Origin: an uncultured Alphaproteobacteria bacterium
Lineage (GTDB): Bacteria > Pseudomonadota > Alphaproteobacteria > HIMB59 > GCA-002718135
Direction of reading: 5' to 3'
Assembly (NCBI GenBank): GCA_902621305.1
Contig: CACNLM010000006.1
Span: 1 to 64,000 of the forward strand
Length of the DNA: 64,000 bases
The translations under genes and the position numbers were made by a program. Each line of letters opens with the position of its first letter. Positions within the stretch are counted from its first letter, which is position 1. The notes beneath the pieces were generated by a model that made no database searches, was not told where the DNA came from, and saw only the letters and a program-made list of their open reading frames with translations. Of the stretch, positions 51,538 through 60,610 are shown one piece after another.

Positions 51538-52905
51538 ATGATTGAAAAATTTCAAAATTGGTTTCAGGAAAACTCTATTACAGAAGTTGAATGTTTAGTT
51601 CCAGATCTTGGGGGTATAGCAAGGGGAAAAATTTTACCGACAAATAAATTTTTAAAAGGATTGGAAGATGAAAGTCACAGATTACCACAATCAACTTTTA
51701 TTCAAACCATATCAGGAGATTATGCAACTGAGGACTCTGCTGGTGCTTTACCAAGAAGTGTTTACAATCCAACTGACATTGATGTAATTTTAAAACCAGA
51801 TTTTGATACAATGAGAGTAGTGCCATGGTACGACGACCCTACTGCACAAATTATCTGCGATGCAATAAATCTTAATGGAGATGATGTTATAAATTCTAGT
51901 AGAAATGCTCTAAAAAATATTCTTAAACTTTATAAAAAAGATAAATTAACTCCAATTGTTTCACCAGAGTTAGAATTTTATTTAGTGAAACCTAATGCTG
52001 ACTCAGATTACCCCCTCGAAGTGCCAGTTGGTCAATCAGGTAGACAAGAAACAGGTAAGCAAGCCTTGGGTATAGATGCTGTGAACGAATTTGATCATCT
52101 TTTTGAGGATGTATATAATTATTGTGAAGCACAAAATATAGAAATTGATACTATTAATCATGAATCTGGCTCAGCTCAGATGGAAATTAATTTTCAGCAT
52201 GGTGATCCTTTAGATCTAGCAGACCAGGTATTTTTATTTAAAAGAACTTTAAGACAGTCAGCTTTGAAACATAAACTTCATGCAACATTTATGGCAAAAC
52301 CTATGGAGAACCAACCTGGTAGTGCAATGCACATACATCAATCAATATATAATGAAAAAAATAAAAATATTTTTTTTAATCAATCAACTAAAATTTCAAA
52401 AAAAATGAAAAACTATTTAGGCGGTTTGGAAAAATATACTCCATTATTAATGCCAATATACGCTCCAAATATAAATTCATTTAGAAGATTGTTTGCAACT
52501 TGGGGAGCTCCTAAAAATGTTAAATGGGGAATAGGTAATAGAAGTTGTGGTTTTAGAATTCCATCAATTGAGGAAAGGAATATACGTATTGAAAATCGAA
52601 TTCCTGGATCTGATACAAATCCATATCTAGTTTTTGCTGCTAATTTAGCGTCAGGATATTTAGGAATGAAAAACAATTTAAAACCAAATCCAGAAACCAA
52701 AGATAGTGCATTTAAAGATAAAAATTCTAATTTACCTAAAAATATGGATGAATCATTAACTCTTTTTGAAAATAATGAAGATATAAAATCCACATTTAAT
52801 GAAAAATTTGTAAGGTCGATTGCTGCGATAAGAAGAGTTGAGTATCAAGCTTATTTATCAGTAATAAGTTCTTGGGAGCGAGAATATTTATTACTTAATG
52901 TTTAA
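51538..52905 (+). CDS. glutamine synthetase family protein, gamma-glutamylpolyamine synthetase-like (PuuA-like)
   Basis: ECLVPDLGGIARGKILPTNKF, GSAMHIHQSIYNEKNKNIF, RNIRIENRIPGSDTNPYLVFAANLA. Confidence 0.88.
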   Translation: MIEKFQNWFQENSITEVECLVPDLGGIARGKILPTNKFLKGLEDESHRLPQSTFIQTISGDYATEDSAGALPRSVYNPTDIDVILKPDFDTMRVVPWYDDPTAQIICDAINLNGDDVINSSRNALKNILKLYKKDKLTPIVSPELEFYLVKPNADSDYPLEVPVGQSGRQETGKQALGIDAVNEFDHLFEDVYNYCEAQNIEIDTINHESGSAQMEINFQHGDPLDLADQVFLFKRTLRQSALKHKLHATFMAKPMENQPGSAMHIHQSIYNEKNKNIFFNQSTKISKKMKNYLGGLEKYTPLLMPIYAPNINSFRRLFATWGAPKNVKWGIGNRSCGFRIPSIEERNIRIENRIPGSDTNPYLVFAANLASGYLGMKNNLKPNPETKDSAFKDKNSNLPKNMDESLTLFENNEDIKSTFNEKFVRSIAAIRRVEYQAYLSVISSWEREYLLLNV

Positions 52906-53689
52906 ATTTTTTATTAAAATAAAAATAAAATAAACCAATTATTATTAACGTAAACATTAAAATTGCTGATAATGCGTTTACTTCAGGGCTCAGTCCTAAT
53001 CTAACTTTAGAAAAAACTACAATTGGCAATGTGTTAGCTCCAGGTCCAGTAGTAAAACTCGCAACAACTAGATCATCTAAAGAAATTGTAAAAGCTAATA
53101 ACCAACCAGCAATAATAGAAGGCAAAATTATTGGTAAAGTTATCTTATATAGTACCTTGGTATAATTATAGCCTAGATCCATCGCAGCTTCCTCAATATT
53201 TTTGTTAAAGTCAGTTAATCTTGCTTGAATAATAATTGCGACAAATGCAATACAAAAAGTAACGTGCGATATAAAAATAGTTAATTGTCCTCTAGATGAT
53301 GGAAATCCAATTATATTATTTAAGCTTATAAAAAAAAGTAACATTGAAAGACCTAAAATTAATTCTGGTAAAACCAATGGTGTTGAAGAAAGGAAAATAT
53401 AAAATGATTTAAAAGGAATTTTTCTTATTCTTACAAGTGAATATCCAATCATAACTCCTAAAATTGTAGCAAAAGTTGCAGACAAAGCTGCAATTTTAAT
53501 ACTAATAATAAATGACTCAATTATTTGTTCATTATTAAATAATTCATTGTACCATCTTAAAGAAAATCCTTTCCAAACCATTACTCTCTTATTTTCATTA
53601 AATGAGTAAAAAATTAAAACTAAAATTGGGAAATATAAAAAAAATAAACCTAAAAAAATAACTGTACTTTTGATTAAACTAGATTTCAT
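52895..53689 (-). CDS. ABC transporter permease, spermidine/putrescine type (PotI-like)
   Basis: Six-TM permease; AAMDLGYNYTKVLYKITLPIILPSIIAGWLLAFTISLDDLVVASF. Start moved to MKSSLIKS (53689). Confidence 0.92.
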   Translation of the reverse strand: MKSSLIKSTVIFLGLFFLYFPILVLIFYSFNENKRVMVWKGFSLRWYNELFNNEQIIESFIISIKIAALSATFATILGVMIGYSLVRIRKIPFKSFYIFLSSTPLVLPELILGLSMLLFFISLNNIIGFPSSRGQLTIFISHVTFCIAFVAIIIQARLTDFNKNIEEAAMDLGYNYTKVLYKITLPIILPSIIAGWLLAFTISLDDLVVASFTTGPGANTLPIVVFSKVRLGLSPEVNALSAILMFTLIIIGLFYFYFNKKFKH

Positions 53690-54566
53690 TTTTTTGACTC
53701 CAACGAGAATAAAGTATTTGAAAAATAACAATTGGCAAAACCAAAATAATAATTCCACTAAAAGCTAAAGCGCTAGCACCTGGCCAATTTCTATTAACAA
53801 AGAATTCCTCCCATAATATTTTTCCATAATACAATCTATCACTACCACCTAACATTTCAGGTATAATAAATTCCCCAACAACAGGTATAAAAACTAATAA
53901 AGATCCAGCAACAATTCCTGGAACAGACAAAGGAAGAATAACTTTAAAAAAGGTTTTAATACGATTTAATCCTAAATCTTTTGATGCTTCAATTAAATTT
54001 AAGTCAAATTTATTTAAGTACCCGTAGAGTGGTAAAATCATCAAAGGTAAATAAGTGTATACAATTCCCATGATGACAGCATATTGATTGTATAATAATT
54101 GAAGTGGCTCAGATGTTATGCCTAGGTTTAGAAGTATTACATTTAAAATTCCATTATTCTGTAAAATTATTTTCCATGCATATACTCTTAATAAAAATGA
54201 TGACCAAAATGGAATAACTACTAAAACTAATAAGATATTTCTTAATCTTATATTTGAAGTAGCAATATAAAAAGCTAAAGGGAAACCAATAAGTAAACAA
54301 AAAATAGTAGATATTAGAGCTAGAATCAAAGAGTTTACAAAAGACCCAATGTAGTAATAATCACTAAATATATAAACATAGTTTTCAAATGTAGTATTTA
54401 TCTTAAATCCATTATCGAAAAGAAAAATATCTTGATAAGGAGGCATTCCCCATTCTGATACCGAAATTGATATTTTAAAAATTATAGCTAATGGAATAAA
54501 AAAAAATAGAACAAGCCAAAAGTAAGGACTAAAAACGAAATATTTTTCAAATAATTTATTTTTCAA
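53679..54566 (-). CDS. ABC transporter permease, spermidine/putrescine type (PotH-like)
   Basis: IPFWSSFLLRVYAWKIILQNNGILN, ASKDLGLNRIKTFFKVILPLSVPGIVAG. Confidence 0.93.
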   Translation of the reverse strand: MKNKLFEKYFVFSPYFWLVLFFFIPLAIIFKISISVSEWGMPPYQDIFLFDNGFKINTTFENYVYIFSDYYYIGSFVNSLILALISTIFCLLIGFPLAFYIATSNIRLRNILLVLVVIPFWSSFLLRVYAWKIILQNNGILNVILLNLGITSEPLQLLYNQYAVIMGIVYTYLPLMILPLYGYLNKFDLNLIEASKDLGLNRIKTFFKVILPLSVPGIVAGSLLVFIPVVGEFIIPEMLGGSDRLYYGKILWEEFFVNRNWPGASALAFSGIIILVLPIVIFQILYSRWSQKNEI

Positions 54567-55634
54567 TTAATCCTCTAAAATCTTAATTGATTCACTTTCC
54601 CAACTACAAATTACTTTTTCCCCTTTTGGGAAATTATAATTTGAGTTGGAGTTAAAATTCTGATCTAAAACTGAAATTATCATATTATTTATTTTAATTT
54701 CATAACGAGTAAAGCTTCCCAAATATGATTTTTCAAAAATTTCTCCACAAAAGGAATTAAATGAACTTGTTTTCAAATTATTGATTGATTGTATTTTTAT
54801 TTTCTCTGGTCTTAGTAAAATATTTGTTTTTGTATTTTTTAATTCTTTGTTTAATTTAAAATTTATACATAAATCATCAGAATAAAAATTTTCATTTTTT
54901 TTGTAAATCTCAATTATATTTGCAATTCCTATAAAATTGGCAGTATAAAGACTTTTAGGATTTTCATAAATCTCTTCAGGGCTAGAACTTTCCAAAATAA
55001 GACCATTCTTCATTATTGCCATTCTATCAGATAAGGACATTGCCTCTTCCTGATCATGGGTGACAAAAACAAACGTAATTTTTAATTTCTTTTGGAGTGT
55101 TGTTAACTCTAATTGTGTTTTTGATCTTAGTTTTTTATCTAGTGCTGCAAGAGGCTCATCTAATAATAATAACTTAGGTTTTTTTATTAAGCACCTTCCA
55201 AGGGCAACTCTTTGCTGCTCTCCGCCTGATAGTTGCTTAATTCTTCTATTTAATAAATGTTCAATAGATAAAAGTTCAGCAATATTTCTTACATTTATTT
55301 CAATTTCTTTTTGGGTAAAATTTTCTTTTATTCCAAAAGCTAAATTATTAAATACGTTTAAGTGAGGAAATAGAGCATACGATTGAAACATATAGTTTAA
55401 TGGTCTATCAAAAGGTTCAAGGTTTGTTATGTCCATTCCGTCGAGTATTACACGTCCTGTATCTGGCTTCTCAAATCCACCTAGTATTCTTAGTAATGTA
55501 GTTTTGCCTGAACCCGAAGATCCTAAGAGACCAAAAAATTCAGATTTTGAAATATTTAAATTAATATTTTCTAAAACTTTGTTATCTCCAAAGGATTTAG
55601 AAATATTTTCAATTACAAGAAAATTATTATCCAT
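54567..55634 (-). CDS. ABC transporter ATP-binding protein, polyamine type (PotG/PotA-like)
   Basis: GSSGSGKTTLLRILGG, QLSGGEQQRVALGRCLIKKPKLLLLDEPLAALDKKLR, C-terminal TOBE. Confidence 0.94.
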   Translation of the reverse strand: MDNNFLVIENISKSFGDNKVLENINLNISKSEFFGLLGSSGSGKTTLLRILGGFEKPDTGRVILDGMDITNLEPFDRPLNYMFQSYALFPHLNVFNNLAFGIKENFTQKEIEINVRNIAELLSIEHLLNRRIKQLSGGEQQRVALGRCLIKKPKLLLLDEPLAALDKKLRSKTQLELTTLQKKLKITFVFVTHDQEEAMSLSDRMAIMKNGLILESSSPEEIYENPKSLYTANFIGIANIIEIYKKNENFYSDDLCINFKLNKELKNTKTNILLRPEKIKIQSINNLKTSSFNSFCGEIFEKSYLGSFTRYEIKINNMIISVLDQNFNSNSNYNFPKGEKVICSWESESIKILED

Positions 55635-55640
55635 CTTAAA

Positions 55641-55670
55641 TCAGCACTAATATTAATATATTAGTGCTGA
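55641..55670 (-). repeat. perfect inverted repeat (12-bp arms, 6-nt loop) between SBP and ATPase genes of the polyamine transporter
   Basis: TCAGCACTAATA-TTAATA-TATTAGTGCTGA. Confidence 0.85.
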
Positions 55671-55685
55671 AATGAAGTATATTTT

Positions 55686-56738
55686 TTAATTTGCTTTAAA
55701 CTTATTAAAATATTTAGTTGATAATTTTGATTTTTTCGGAGAGTCTGCAGTATCAGCAAAAAGCATACTTAAAGTTGCTTCATCTGGATAAATAGCAGGA
55801 TCTTCAAAAATTTCAGGATCAACTAGTTCATTGGCTGCTTTATTTGGATTTGAATACCAAACGTAATTTGTAATATCAGCAGCAACTTGAGGTCTTAAAA
55901 TATAATTTATAAATTTGTGTGCATTCTCAACATTTTTTGCATCAGCTGGAATAGCCATCATATCAAACCATATTACAGTTCCTTCAGATGGAATTGAGTA
56001 CCAAGCTTCTACTCCATCTGCAGCTTCATCTGCAGCTAGAAAAACGTCACCTGACCAACCCATAGTTAAACAGATCTCTCCATTTGCTAAATCATCGATA
56101 TATTGAGAAGAATCAAAATATCTTATGTAAGGTCTTATTTGCTGTAACATTTCAAGAGCAACCTCATAATCTTTCTCATCCTCTGTATAAGGATCTTTTC
56201 CAACGTATTTTAAAGCGATTTCCATAACCTCTGTAGGAGCATCCAACATTGCGATTCCACAATCTGCATATTTTGATGCAATAGCTGGATCAAACAAAAT
56301 GCTCCAACTTGTAATATCATTTTCATCAACTTTATCAGTATTATAGCCAATACCTGTAGTACCATACATATAATTTATCGAGTATTGACCTCCTGGATCA
56401 TGTGCATCAATTTTTGCTAGTACATCGGGATCTAAATTACCAATGTTTGAAAGCTGAGCCTTATCAAGTTTTTGAAAAACTCCAGCCTTGATTTGATTTT
56501 CTAAAAAAGAGCCTGAAGGCACCACAATATCATAACCTGAACCACCAGTTAAAAGTTTAGCTTCAAGAACTTCGTTTGAATCAAACACATCATAAGTTAC
56601 ATCAATGCCAAATTCATTTTCGAAATTTTCAATTGTATCTTCAGCAATATAGTCAGACCAATTGTAAATAAATAATTCTTCTTTAGCCAGAGCTGAAAAA
56701 GAAATTAAAACTAATAGAGATATAAAATACTTAAGCAT
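55686..56738 (-). CDS. polyamine ABC transporter substrate-binding protein (PotF/PotD-like)
   Basis: Signal peptide; ELFIYNWSDYIAEDTIENFENEFGIDVTYDVFDSNEVLEAKLLTGGSGYDIVVPS. Confidence 0.94.
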   Translation of the reverse strand: MLKYFISLLVLISFSALAKEELFIYNWSDYIAEDTIENFENEFGIDVTYDVFDSNEVLEAKLLTGGSGYDIVVPSGSFLENQIKAGVFQKLDKAQLSNIGNLDPDVLAKIDAHDPGGQYSINYMYGTTGIGYNTDKVDENDITSWSILFDPAIASKYADCGIAMLDAPTEVMEIALKYVGKDPYTEDEKDYEVALEMLQQIRPYIRYFDSSQYIDDLANGEICLTMGWSGDVFLAADEAADGVEAWYSIPSEGTVIWFDMMAIPADAKNVENAHKFINYILRPQVAADITNYVWYSNPNKAANELVDPEIFEDPAIYPDEATLSMLFADTADSPKKSKLSTKYFNKFKAN

Positions 56739-56778
56739 TATTCCCCTCCTAAATAAAAATTACATTAAATAAAATAAA

Positions 56779-57636
56779 TTAAAAATCGAGAATTTTTTTA
56801 TATAGATCGGGCCTTCTGTCTCTAAAGTTACCCCATAATTTTCTATATTCTCTTGAAATTAACAAATCTAAAGTCGCAGTTATTATTCCTTCATCCTTAT
56901 CATTCATACGATTTATTACATTTCCAAGATGATCCAGTATAAAAGAATTACCATAAAAATTTAATTCAATATCAGCTTCGACCTCCTTCCCTATTCTATT
57001 CGAGGTTATTATAGGGATTTGATTTGCAGCAGCATGTCCTACCATTGTATTAATCCAATGATCCTTCGAATTTAATTCAGGCATGTGCGGCTCAGAGCCA
57101 ATTGCTGATGGGTATAAAATTAAATCTGCGCCTTTCAACGTTAGTATTCTTGCACATTCAGGAAACCACTGATCCCAACAAATTGCGCAGCCAACTTTTG
57201 CCAGAGGGGTGTCAAAAACCATAAAACCTGTGTTGCCTTTATCAAAATAATACTTCTCATTATATCCAGGTCCTTCAGGGATGTGAGATTTATTGTAAAC
57301 TTCACTTAATTTACCAAAAGAATCAATCATAACTAGAGAGTTAAAAAACTTATTTTCTTTTTTTTGAAAAAAACTAATTGGTAATGAAATCTTTTTATCT
57401 TTACAAATATTAGATAATTTTTCGAACATTGGATGGGAAGGAAAATTAATTGCAAGATCAAAAAATTGATCATTTTTTGTTGAACAAAAATAATAATCTT
57501 GAAATAATTCTTGCAGAAGTAAAATATCAACATTTTCATTTGAAGCTTTTTCAACTAAACTAATTGCTTTATTTAAATTAGCGTCAAAGTCTCCTTTAAG
57601 AGCCTTAAATTGTGATGTTGCTACTTTTACTTTCAT
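56779..57636 (-). CDS. aguB: N-carbamoylputrescine amidase
   Basis: Nitrilase fold: LLLQELFQDYYFC, KVGCAICWDQWFPECARILTLKGADLILYPSAIGSEP. Start MKVKVATSQ (57636), 4-bp overlap with aguA. Confidence 0.92.
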   Translation of the reverse strand: MKVKVATSQFKALKGDFDANLNKAISLVEKASNENVDILLLQELFQDYYFCSTKNDQFFDLAINFPSHPMFEKLSNICKDKKISLPISFFQKKENKFFNSLVMIDSFGKLSEVYNKSHIPEGPGYNEKYYFDKGNTGFMVFDTPLAKVGCAICWDQWFPECARILTLKGADLILYPSAIGSEPHMPELNSKDHWINTMVGHAAANQIPIITSNRIGKEVEADIELNFYGNSFILDHLGNVINRMNDKDEGIITATLDLLISREYRKLWGNFRDRRPDLYKKILDF

Positions 57637-58616
57637 ATTTTTGGTACATTCATTGTTATACAATGAATATTTCCTCCACCATAATTTATATTTTCTGTTT
57701 CCAACATCATAATTTCTCGATTTGGGAATAACTTTTCAAAAATTAATTTTACCTCATTGTCTTCCTTAACATTGAATTTAGGTAAGATAATTTTATTTTT
57801 ACTGAAATAGAAATTTATATATGAGCTAATAATATTCTTATTATTAATCTTTTTTCTTGTAGGTAAAGGAACTTCAATTAAATCAAATCTCTGATTAGTA
57901 TCTTTAAAAAATTTAATAAGATCAGCTTTGTTTTTTTCTAATATTTCATAATTAGGATCTAATTTGTGAGTTGTAGCAATTAAATATTTATTTTTTCCTA
58001 TCGGGGATAATAAATTATCTACATGACCATCTGTGTCATCTTCCATAAGTCCATTTTCAAACAAAAAAATATAATTTAAGTCAAACAAGAGCTTTAATTC
58101 TTTAATAATATACTCACTATTATGTTTTTGTTTTCTATTTTTATTAAATATTACATTTTTAGTGCTAAATAAATTTTTTTTATCATCATAGGTTATTGCT
58201 CCTCCTTCAATGACTAAGTCAGAAGTTATTGTTGGGATATTTAAATAGCTTGAAATAAATTTTGATATTTTATTATCATTTAAATAATCTGTATACTTTC
58301 CATAACCATTAAATTCAAAACTAATTGATTTTAATTTTTCATCTTCTTTATAAAAAATTGGTGCAATATCTCGCATCCAAGAATCATCTAATTTACATTC
58401 TATAATATCTATATTTTTATGATCAGTTTTATTTTGAATTTCATTTATGTCTTCTTTATTTGACAAAACAATAACATGCTCAGTTTTTGCAATTTCATTA
58501 ATTACATTTGCAACTTCATCTCTGGCCTTATTAATAAATTTACCATAAAGATCTTTATTACACGGCCAAGCAATCAAACAATATTGGTGCTCATACCATT
58601 CAGGAATTAGTTTCAT
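57633..58616 (-). CDS. aguA: agmatine deiminase
   Basis: MKLIPEWYEHQYCLIAWPCN, DDSWMRDIAPIFY, EDDTDGHVDNLLSPIG, NYGGGNIHCITMNVP. Confidence 0.93.
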   Translation of the reverse strand: MKLIPEWYEHQYCLIAWPCNKDLYGKFINKARDEVANVINEIAKTEHVIVLSNKEDINEIQNKTDHKNIDIIECKLDDSWMRDIAPIFYKEDEKLKSISFEFNGYGKYTDYLNDNKISKFISSYLNIPTITSDLVIEGGAITYDDKKNLFSTKNVIFNKNRKQKHNSEYIIKELKLLFDLNYIFLFENGLMEDDTDGHVDNLLSPIGKNKYLIATTHKLDPNYEILEKNKADLIKFFKDTNQRFDLIEVPLPTRKKINNKNIISSYINFYFSKNKIILPKFNVKEDNEVKLIFEKLFPNREIMMLETENINYGGGNIHCITMNVPKI

Positions 58617-58644
58617 AAAATTTAAAAATATGTATAATTATTTC

Positions 58645-59208
58645 ATGTCTAAAGATGAAGTAAAATTCACTGAAATGAAACATGGTGATAAAGAGGATTA
58701 TGAGCTTCTTGCTAATTTTGAAGATAAATTTATTGAAGGTACAGCTGATAGAATAGTAAGAGTGCTAGAAAGTTTAGACAACTCTTTAGGTGGCTATAAG
58801 GTATCTAGATTAGAACACTCTCTTCAAACTGCATCAAGAGCGTTACGTGAACAAGCTTCTGAAGAAATGGTGGTAGCTTCCTTATTGCATGATATAGGTG
58901 ATGAAATTGCACCTCTTAATCATTCTGAACTTGCAGCTGCAGTATTAAAACCTTTTGTTTCTGAAAAAACAAGATGGATAGTAGAACAACACGGTTTGTT
59001 TCAAGCCTACTACTATAATCATTATTATGGAAAAGATAGAAATCTAAGAGATAAATTCAAAGGTCATGAATTCTTTAAAGACACTATAGATTTTTGTGAA
59101 AGATGGGATCAAGCATCATTTGATCCAAATTATGATACAATTCCTTTAAAAGAATTTGTTCCAATGGTTCAAAGAATATTTAATAGAACACCTTATAGAA
59201 ATTTATAA
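58645..59208 (+). CDS. HD-domain protein (metal-dependent phosphohydrolase or HD-type di-iron oxygenase-like)
   Basis: SRLEHSLQTASRALREQASEEMVVASLLHDIGDEIAPLNHSE, VEQHGLFQAYYYNHYYG; exact substrate not inferable. Confidence 0.8.
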   Translation: MSKDEVKFTEMKHGDKEDYELLANFEDKFIEGTADRIVRVLESLDNSLGGYKVSRLEHSLQTASRALREQASEEMVVASLLHDIGDEIAPLNHSELAAAVLKPFVSEKTRWIVEQHGLFQAYYYNHYYGKDRNLRDKFKGHEFFKDTIDFCERWDQASFDPNYDTIPLKEFVPMVQRIFNRTPYRNL

Positions 59209-59676
59209 TTATTTTTTTAGCTTATTGATTAGTGTAAGCTTACCTGCATCAAAGTTATTTTTATTTTCTTGAATAAATTTATCTATATCTTTTTGTTTTT
59301 CTAATTCTAATTCAGAAACTTTTCTAATATTTAAATCAACATATAAAGAACAAACCTCTGTTGTTGCTGCTCTATAACCTTCAAGCTTATGTGTCATTTC
59401 TAATTTATAAATTAATCTTTTTTTATCCCTATCAAGAAATAACAAATTAATATCTACTTCATCACCCTCTTTCACTTCTTTGTCATAAGTTGTGTGTGAC
59501 TCTACGGCAAATGTGGTTTTCTTCTCTGTTTTTGCAGAAGTTTCACCCATATTAAATTTTTGTAAAAGAACTTCCCATCCGGCATCAAAAAGATGAATAT
59601 AAAATGCCAAATTCATATGACCATTGTAATCGGTCCATTCCTTTTTAACTCTTCCTGAATTTAAATATATCTTCAT
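59209..59676 (-). CDS. hotdog-fold thioesterase (4HBT family), candidate betainyl-CoA thioesterase
   Basis: RVKKEWTDYNGHMNLAFYIHLFDAGWEVLLQKF; divergent from BKACE/carnitine dehydrogenase pair. Confidence 0.82.
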   Translation of the reverse strand: MKIYLNSGRVKKEWTDYNGHMNLAFYIHLFDAGWEVLLQKFNMGETSAKTEKKTTFAVESHTTYDKEVKEGDEVDINLLFLDRDKKRLIYKLEMTHKLEGYRAATTEVCSLYVDLNIRKVSELELEKQKDIDKFIQENKNNFDAGKLTLINKLKK

Positions 59677-59718
59677 TGTTTTTCTTTATTAATTCAAAAA
59701 ATATAGTAGTTTAAAATA

Positions 59719-60609
59719 ATGAATAATGAAGTAATAATTTCATGTGCTGTAACAGGATCTGGTGATACAGCAGGTAAACATCCTGAATTACCTATAACAC
59801 CAAAACAAATTGCTGAAGCTTCAATTGAAGCCGCTAAAGCAGGTGCAGCAATAGCGCATGTACATGTAAGGGAGCCTAATGGCAAACCTTCTAGAAATTT
59901 AAATTATTATAAAGAAGTAGCAGATAGAATTCGTTCTTCTGAAACTGATGTAGTTTTAAATTTTACAACAGGTATGGGTGGTGATTTTGAAGTTGGGACT
60001 GGGAAAGATCCTTTAAATCCGGTGGGAGCAAATACAGATATGATCGATGCATTAAGCAGATTAGAACATGTTGAAGAGTTATTACCTGAAATTTGTACTT
60101 TAGATTGCGGATCACTAAATTTTGGTGACTCAAACATGACATTTATTCATACACCGATACAACTAAGAGCTGCGGCAAAAAAAATGCAGGAGCTTGGGGT
60201 GAAACCAGAAATGGAAGCTTTTGAAATGGGTCATCTATGGTTTGCTAACCAACTTTATAAAGAAGGTTTAATTGATGGCCCTCCTTTTTATCAAATATGC
60301 CTTGGCATACCTTGGGGATCACCTGCAACAACGAGCGCAATGAAAGCTATGGCTGAAATGGTACCTTCTGAAGGTGTTTGGTCTGGATTTGGAATAGGAA
60401 GATCACAAATGCCTATGGCTGCACAGGCAGTTATTTTGGGAGGAAATGTTCGTGTGGGACTTGAAGACAATCTTTATTTAAAAAAAGGAGTTTTTGCATC
60501 AAATGCACAGTTGGTTGAAAAGGCAAGATGTATTGTTGAAGATATGGGGGCTTCTATTTTATCCCCTCAACAGACTAGAGAGAAATTAAAACTAAAAAAA
60601 CATTTTTAA
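59719..60609 (+). CDS. BKACE family (3-keto-5-aminohexanoate cleavage enzyme-like), candidate dehydrocarnitine:acetyl-CoA trimethylamine transferase
   Basis: [53 protein letters not shown]; neighbour of carnitine dehydrogenase. Confidence 0.88.
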   Translation: MNNEVIISCAVTGSGDTAGKHPELPITPKQIAEASIEAAKAGAAIAHVHVREPNGKPSRNLNYYKEVADRIRSSETDVVLNFTTGMGGDFEVGTGKDPLNPVGANTDMIDALSRLEHVEELLPEICTLDCGSLNFGDSNMTFIHTPIQLRAAAKKMQELGVKPEMEAFEMGHLWFANQLYKEGLIDGPPFYQICLGIPWGSPATTSAMKAMAEMVPSEGVWSGFGIGRSQMPMAAQAVILGGNVRVGLEDNLYLKKGVFASNAQLVEKARCIVEDMGASILSPQQTREKLKLKKHF

Positions 60610-60610
60610 T

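Noticed and set aside
52413-52793. 126-aa minus ORF inside the PuuA-like gene
   Set aside because: Antisense to the conserved GS catalytic region.
55060-55650. Two plus-strand ORFs (101 and 73 aa) opposite the PotG-like ATPase
   Set aside because: Antisense to Walker A/B and ABC signature coding sequence.
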